DNA from: an uncultured Emergencia sp.
GTDB taxonomy: Bacteria > Bacillota > Clostridia > Peptostreptococcales > Anaerovoracaceae
NCBI GenBank assembly: GCA_902476665.1
Contig: CABSEO010000038.1
Span: forward strand, 1-10,262
Direction: 5' to 3'
Length of the DNA: 10,262 bases
Position 1 is the first letter of the stretch; each line of letters begins with the position of its first letter. Position numbers and translations under genes: made by a program. A model generated the notes under the pieces. It saw only the letters and a list, made by a program, of their open reading frames with translations, did no database searches and had not been told where the DNA came from. Positions 6,731-10,262 of the stretch are shown one piece after another.

Positions 6731-7921
6731 TTAACACCTCCTGTACTCTTCTTGCAGCTTCTGCATGTTTGTGTCATCTGCCAGAAGTTTAATAATCTGT
6801 CGAGTAATAATCTTTGCTCCCAGTTCTAAAGCCTTGTGCGCCCGTTCTGTCTTCATGGCAGAGGCAAATTCTCTTGTATGAACAGCAACATCAGTGTCAA
6901 CTACCTGCAGCGTCGAATGGAATACAGGGCAAAGCATACTGATATTGCCTGTGTCCGAAGAACCAAAGGTTTTTTCCTCATTTCCGTTGAGGTCAACACC
7001 CAGCTCGTCATAGACTTCTCTCAGCAGTTCAAGACCAAAGGGAACAATCTTCATATTATCGAACACTTCACCCGTAGCTTTTTTCTCCCAGCTGGTCTGT
7101 GTTGCAATGGCAGCCCCTCTGGCACAGTCATCTATCATTTTTACCACCTGATTCAGATACGGTCTGTCCAGACCTCTTATATAAAGCTGCGTCGAAACCT
7201 CCTCCGGAACAATATTGGGAGCTTCTCCGCCATTCTGAATAATGCCGTGAATCTGTATATCAGGTTTGACATGCTGACGCAGCATGTCCATGGCATGAAA
7301 GAAAAGCTGACACGCATTAAGAGCATTGCATCCTTCCCACGGCGCTGCCGAAGCATGGGCTGCCTTTCCATGAAAATAATAAGTATAAGTGTCAATTGCC
7401 AGAAGCTTTGTATATAGAAGATTCTCATTGTACATATGAATCATGATTGCCATATCATACTGTTCAAAGGCTCCAGCTCGGATCATTTTCACCTTTCCAC
7501 CATCATACTCTTCATCCGGAGTTCCTACAATATGAATATCAGCATCAAGGTAATCCTGTACATCCTTTAATGCAAGGCCAGCCAGAATACTGATACAGCC
7601 ACTAAGACAGTGCCCGCAGGCATGACCGATTTCAGGCAGAGCATCATATTCCGCCAGAACAGCAATTTTATACTTGTGGTCATTGTTCCCGTAAACTGCC
7701 CTGTAAGCAGTATCTAGTCCTGCAAAAGGATATTCTACCCGATAGCCTTTTGCTTTTAGAAGTTCCGTCATTTTCTGTGAGGTACGATACTCTTTGGTTC
7801 CCACCTCCGGATGATCCGCCAGATCATCATTCAGTTCTATCAATTCCTTATGAAAACAGCCGATCTGCTTATCGGCTGTTTCCACAAGGTGTTCATATGT
7901 CCCAGTTTTTTCTGTTATCAT
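6731..7921 (-). CDS. M20-family metallo-amidohydrolase (M20D/AbgB-PM20D2-like)
   Basis: Cytoplasmic two-metal hydrolase of 396 residues that cleaves an amide bond of an N-acyl amino acid or dipeptide-like substrate. The metal site is seen in EYDALPEIGHACGH (91-104), in DEE at 136-138 and in IHMY with His162. The dimerisation (lid) domain begins near 180 with GKAAHASAAPWEGCNAL (185-201). The C-terminal catalytic part resumes with GSSDTGNIS (320-328) and His335. The EYDALP-GHACGH and SSDTGNIS wording resembles AbgB and PM20D2 (p-aminobenzoyl-glutamate or beta-alanyl-lysine hydrolysis) more than ArgE or DapE. The ATG at 7921 has TGAGG 8 nt upstream; the alternative GTG at 7930 overlaps that ribosome site. 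The gene starts 34 nt after the YfcC carrier and ends 2 nt before the small membrane gene, so all are co-transcribed. The exact substrate is not known. Confidence 0.9.
   Translation of the reverse strand: MITEKTGTYEHLVETADKQIGCFHKELIELNDDLADHPEVGTKEYRTSQKMTELLKAKGYRVEYPFAGLDTAYRAVYGNNDHKYKIAVLAEYDALPEIGHACGHCLSGCISILAGLALKDVQDYLDADIHIVGTPDEEYDGGKVKMIRAGAFEQYDMAIMIHMYNENLLYTKLLAIDTYTYYFHGKAAHASAAPWEGCNALNACQLFFHAMDMLRQHVKPDIQIHGIIQNGGEAPNIVPEEVSTQLYIRGLDRPYLNQVVKMIDDCARGAAIATQTSWEKKATGEVFDNMKIVPFGLELLREVYDELGVDLNGNEEKTFGSSDTGNISMLCPVFHSTLQVVDTDVAVHTREFASAMKTERAHKALELGAKIITRQIIKLLADDTNMQKLQEEYRRC
6737..6742 (-). promoter_or_regulatory. AGGAGG ribosome binding site inside the last codons of the M20 gene
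   Basis: Minus-strand AGGAGG forms the two adjacent AGG arginine codons that precede the final cysteine codon and TAA stop of the M20 gene. It is 8 nt from GTG 6728 and abuts GTG 6737, and so decides the start of the small membrane protein. Ribosomes finishing the upstream gene would sit on this site, favouring re-initiation. Confidence 0.75.
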
Positions 7922-7955
7922 CTTATTCACCTCAGAAGTTCATCTCAATATGCTA

Positions 7956-9350
7956 TTAAAACGGTCCCCACTGCATCAGATGTGCAATAACTACCAGTAT
8001 TCCTCCCAGCAGATACTGCAGGCCAATCAGAGGCAAAATCCATCTTGCCCATTTTTCCCAAGGAATCTTTGCCAATGCCAGCGCTGCCATAAAGTATCCG
8101 GATGTCGGAGTAAAGATGTTTGAAATGCCATCACCCATCTGGAATGCCAGTGTAGCTGTCTGTCTTGTTACGCCCACAAGGTCTCCCAGTGGCGCCATAA
8201 TCGGCATAGAAACTGCGGCCTGTCCGCTTCCTGAAGGAATAGCGAAATTGAGCAGACACTGGAAAATGTACATTCCAATTGCAGAAATCACAGAAGGAAG
8301 CTTCTGAAGCAATTCTGCCGTTACATAAAGAATAGTATGTATAATATTTCCATCGGTTAGTACAACCATAATTCCACGAGCAAAACCGCAAACCAGTGCT
8401 CCCGTTGTGATTTCCATCATACCCTTTGCAATGGAATTTGCATAATCATTGACAGACATTCCTCCAATAATTGCAGACACAATGGACAGGGCAAAGAACA
8501 GCCCAGCAATTTCTTCAAAATACCAGCCCCAGTTTATTGTGCCGTATGCCAGAAGCAGAACCGCCACGAGTAAAGCCAGCAAAACCAGCTTCTGTCTGAT
8601 CCCGAAAGGATGAAGCTCCTCGTTTAGCTCCAGCTTGTCTTCGCGCTTTAAATCAATTTCATACACCCGGGACAGCTGAGGATTTTTCTTTACTCTTTTT
8701 GCATAAATCATTACAAATGCAATGGTCAATGTTACCATCAGCCCATATACAACCAGTCTGTAACCAAGACCGGAGAACAGCGGAAGTCCTGCAATACTCT
8801 GTGCCACACCTTCTGTATATGGATTGAGAAAAGCCCCGGCAAATCCTGCTGCGCCTCCACACAGCACAATAGCCGATCCTGTAATAGAATCAAACCCCAA
8901 AGCAAGTGACAGACTCACACAAATCGGAATATATGGCAGCAGATCCTCTGCAGAGCCGATGATTGCCCCCATAAGAGAAAAGATAATCATGAGGACAGGA
9001 ATAATAAATATCTCCTTTCCGGCTAATGCCTTGGATGCTTTTACCAGACCTGCTTCAATGGCACCTGTATCTCCGATTACACCAAAACATGCACCAAAGA
9101 TAAAGATTACGAAGATAATATCTGCTGCACCCATCATCCCTCTGAATACTGCCGACATAGTACCCATCAGATCCACCGGAGTCTGATCAATATAATGGAA
9201 TGTGTTTGGATCTACAACCTCTCGTCCATCTTCCATTACCATCATGTCATATGTGCCTGACGGAATGATATAAGTCAGAATTGCACAGATGATAATAATA
9301 CCAACCAGCAATGAGTACACATGAGGTACTTGAAATTTCTTTTTTTTCAT
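7956..9350 (-). CDS. YfcC/DcuC-family membrane carrier, first gene of the hydrolase operon
   Basis: Polytopic membrane protein of 464 residues in the YfcC/C4-dicarboxylate anaerobic carrier group (PF03606, ion transporter superfamily). Relatives move dicarboxylates, amino acids or peptides. After a short basic N-terminus (MKKKKFQVPH) the first helix runs about 12-30. Re-entrant-type, glycine/proline-rich motifs characteristic of the family occur as NPYTEGVAQSIAGLPLFSG (176-194) and IPSGSGQAAVSMPIMAPLGD (371-390), followed by MGDGISNIFTPTSG (405-418). A charged cytoplasmic loop at 218-252 divides the two halves. ATG 9350 is chosen, with AAAGGA 7 nt upstream; the in-frame ATG at 9386 adds twelve polar residues without a well-spaced ribosome site. 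It leads the operon with the M20 amidohydrolase and the D-aminoacylase-type enzyme, so it probably imports their substrate. This is inference; E. coli YfcC itself is poorly defined. Confidence 0.9.
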   Translation of the reverse strand: MKKKKFQVPHVYSLLVGIIIICAILTYIIPSGTYDMMVMEDGREVVDPNTFHYIDQTPVDLMGTMSAVFRGMMGAADIIFVIFIFGACFGVIGDTGAIEAGLVKASKALAGKEIFIIPVLMIIFSLMGAIIGSAEDLLPYIPICVSLSLALGFDSITGSAIVLCGGAAGFAGAFLNPYTEGVAQSIAGLPLFSGLGYRLVVYGLMVTLTIAFVMIYAKRVKKNPQLSRVYEIDLKREDKLELNEELHPFGIRQKLVLLALLVAVLLLAYGTINWGWYFEEIAGLFFALSIVSAIIGGMSVNDYANSIAKGMMEITTGALVCGFARGIMVVLTDGNIIHTILYVTAELLQKLPSVISAIGMYIFQCLLNFAIPSGSGQAAVSMPIMAPLGDLVGVTRQTATLAFQMGDGISNIFTPTSGYFMAALALAKIPWEKWARWILPLIGLQYLLGGILVVIAHLMQWGPF

Positions 9351-9503
9351 TTCCTTTTCCTTTCTGTCTAAAGTTAAATAATGCATTTTACCTTATCAGT
9401 ATATTCCCTTCACAAGAAAACTCGATATTTCTTTTTTCAGAATGTTTGGTACAATTTTCTCTTGTAAATCAGTAAAGTATAGTGAACACATATCACCTGC
9501 TAG

Positions 9504-9548
9504 ACAGACTGTTATGAATTTATAACGTCTATAACAAATTCAGTCTGT
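9504..9548. repeat. Complex inverted repeat, candidate operator of the YfcC-led operon
   Basis: ACAGACTG (9504-9511) is perfectly inverted as CAGTCTGT (9541-9548). Inside it, GAATTT (9516-9521) is inverted as AAATTC (9536-9541). GTTAT occurs once at 9511-9515 and twice inverted as ATAAC at 9522-9526 and 9531-9535. As a hairpin, the outer and middle stems would stack with a one-sided 5-nt bulge. The dyad spans the spacer and -10 box of the candidate promoter, which suits a repressor site better than a terminator. The regulator is unknown and not encoded in the window. Confidence 0.5.
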
Positions 9549-9557
9549 TTATGTCAT
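9528..9557 (-). promoter_or_regulatory. Candidate promoter of the YfcC-led operon
   Basis: Minus strand ATGACA (-35, plus-strand TGTCAT 9552-9557, 5 of 6) and TATAGA (-10, plus-strand TCTATA 9528-9533, 4 of 6) are 18 nt apart. The -10 is preceded by TGT, an extended -10 element. Transcription would start near 9521, inside the dyad. A second reading with TATAAA a few bases downstream as the -10 lacks a good -35. Confidence 0.35.
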
Positions 9558-9680
9558 TTTTTTAGAATTATTCTTTCATACATCTATAGCCAATTCTATC
9601 TGAATACTTAAAAAATAAAGTGACGCTCATTTATCTGCAGACCAGAATATTTTCTGCTTTTGCAAATATCTTTTACTTTC

Positions 9681-9725
9681 ACAAAAAGGAAAAAGTGCTC
9701 CTGGACAGCACTTTTTCCTTTTTGT
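9681..9725 (-). terminator. Strong intrinsic terminator after the AGCS symporter gene
   Basis: A perfect 19-bp stem (9681-9699 with 9707-9725) closes a 7-nt loop. The top of the stem is AGTGCT/AGCACT and the base is A/T-rich, so an effective U tract is built into the descending arm on either strand. It lies about 47 nt after the symporter stop on the minus strand and separates it from the YfcC-led operon. The symmetry would also stop plus-strand transcription. Confidence 0.9.
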
Positions 9726-9772
9726 TATGTATGGTGTTATTCAATTATGAGAAACCCCTGATTTAATTAAGG

Positions 9773-10262
9773 TTATTCTGCTTTCTTTGCAGCTTTTCCT
9801 TCTACCTGATGTTTCTTTTCCAACTGATCTGCATACTTTTCTTTTACAATATCATCCCACAGTTCTGCGTTCTGAATTCCTAAGTCTGCCGGTTCAAATA
9901 CCGGATCCAGACCCAGATGCTTCTGTCTTTCATAATCCTTCAGAAGCTTGATAGCTTTGGAGGACAGAATCAGCAATGCAGTAAAGTTAATCCAGCACAT
10001 GATACCGATACCGATATCTGCAGTGTTCCATGCTGCAACAGAGGATCTTGTTGCGCCAACCAGAACGATAAGTACAATGATGATTCTGAAGATTGTAGTC
10101 CACAGACTTCTGGTCTTTTCATTCTTGTTTCTCAGTACATAAGAAATGTTTACATCTGTGTACAGTACGAATGAAAGCAACGTAGTGAATGCGAAGAAGA
10201 ATACTGCAACTGCAATGAATGCGGATCCTACTCCAGGGAGAATGGAGTCAATGGCTTTCTGT
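9773..10262 (-). CDS. Sodium:alanine (AGCS family) symporter, C-terminal part, 5' end outside window
   Basis: The last 163 codons of a polytopic sodium-coupled alanine/glycine symporter. The frame is open to the right edge; the TTG at 10180 that could be read as a start lies inside a helix and is internal. Reading from the edge, QKAIDSILPGVGSAF and AVFFFAFTTLLSFVLY match the penultimate conserved AGCS block. RIIIVLIVLVGA, the WNTADIGIGIMCWINFTALL helix and the polar tail DYERQKHLGLDPVFEP follow, as in clostridial AGCS proteins. The tail is lysine-rich (KKHQVEGKAAKKAE) and should be cytoplasmic. It ends at TAA 9773-9775 and is followed by a strong terminator, so it is a separate transcription unit from the YfcC-led operon. 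The alanine preference is a family inference. Confidence 0.9.
   Translation of the reverse strand, partial: QKAIDSILPGVGSAFIAVAVFFFAFTTLLSFVLYTDVNISYVLRNKNEKTRSLWTTIFRIIIVLIVLVGATRSSVAAWNTADIGIGIMCWINFTALLILSSKAIKLLKDYERQKHLGLDPVFEPADLGIQNAELWDDIVKEKYADQLEKKHQVEGKAAKKAE

Larger units (their letters stand above)
9351..9680. other. Leader and upstream region of the YfcC-led operon
   Basis: About 330 bp of A/T-rich, non-coding DNA. From right to left it has a plain stretch at 9558-9680 where I see nothing strong, a candidate promoter and complex dyad at 9504-9557, and a leader of about 170 nt without a clear riboswitch or attenuator. TATACT-like boxes on the minus strand near 9394 and 9475 lack good -35 partners. 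Confidence 0.6.

Noticed and set aside
6836-7417. A 193-codon open frame on the plus strand
   Set aside because: It lies entirely antisense to the M20 gene and has no start context or recognisable domain.
9702-9706. The idea that the 9681-9725 inverted repeat marks a mobile element end
   Set aside because: It is a single compact hairpin with a U-tract design right after a stop codon, with no transposase or target duplication nearby; a terminator explains it fully.

Overview
The window looks like chromosomal DNA from an anaerobic, amino-acid-using member of the Bacillota, probably class Clostridia. The grounds are moderate A+T content, strong AGGAGG-type ribosome binding sites, A/T-rich intergenic DNA with intrinsic terminators, a clostridial-type pyruvate formate-lyase, and a sodium:alanine symporter of the Clostridia style. 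Genus cannot be fixed from sequence reading alone. No tRNA, rRNA, CRISPR array, insertion sequence or phage gene was seen.

Layout, left to right. Bases 1-2070 (minus strand) are the first 690 codons of pyruvate formate-lyase (pflB). The gene runs off the left edge before its glycyl-radical loop. A roughly 500 bp divergent intergenic region follows. It holds a good pfl promoter with a perfect TTGTATACAA palindrome over its predicted start point, leader hairpins, a terminator-like hairpin pointing both ways, and a candidate promoter for the plus-strand AI-2E-family membrane protein (2570-3520). That gene converges on a long minus-strand gene train.

The train runs leftward from about 9350 to 3581: a YfcC/DcuC-family carrier, an M20-family amidohydrolase, an uncharacterised three-helix membrane protein of 84 residues, an N-acyl-D-amino-acid deacylase-type amidohydrolase, a ten-helix EamA/DMT transporter, and 5-formyltetrahydrofolate cyclo-ligase. 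Gaps are 34 nt, 2 nt, an 8-nt overlap, 46 nt and a 4-nt ATGA overlap, so all six could share one transcript. The first four form a coherent module: import of a modified amino acid or dipeptide, then hydrolysis by two different amidohydrolases. The substrate is unknown. The last two may be a separate coupled pair.

Upstream of the train (9351-9772) lie a complex dyad overlapping a candidate promoter and a 19-bp-stem terminator. That terminator ends the preceding minus-strand gene, a sodium:alanine (AGCS) symporter whose last 163 codons are at the right edge. The neighbourhood is therefore centred on amino acid uptake and fermentation next to a central pyruvate-fermenting enzyme. The main unexplained items are the small membrane protein, the substrate of the two-hydrolase operon, and the two candidate operators.
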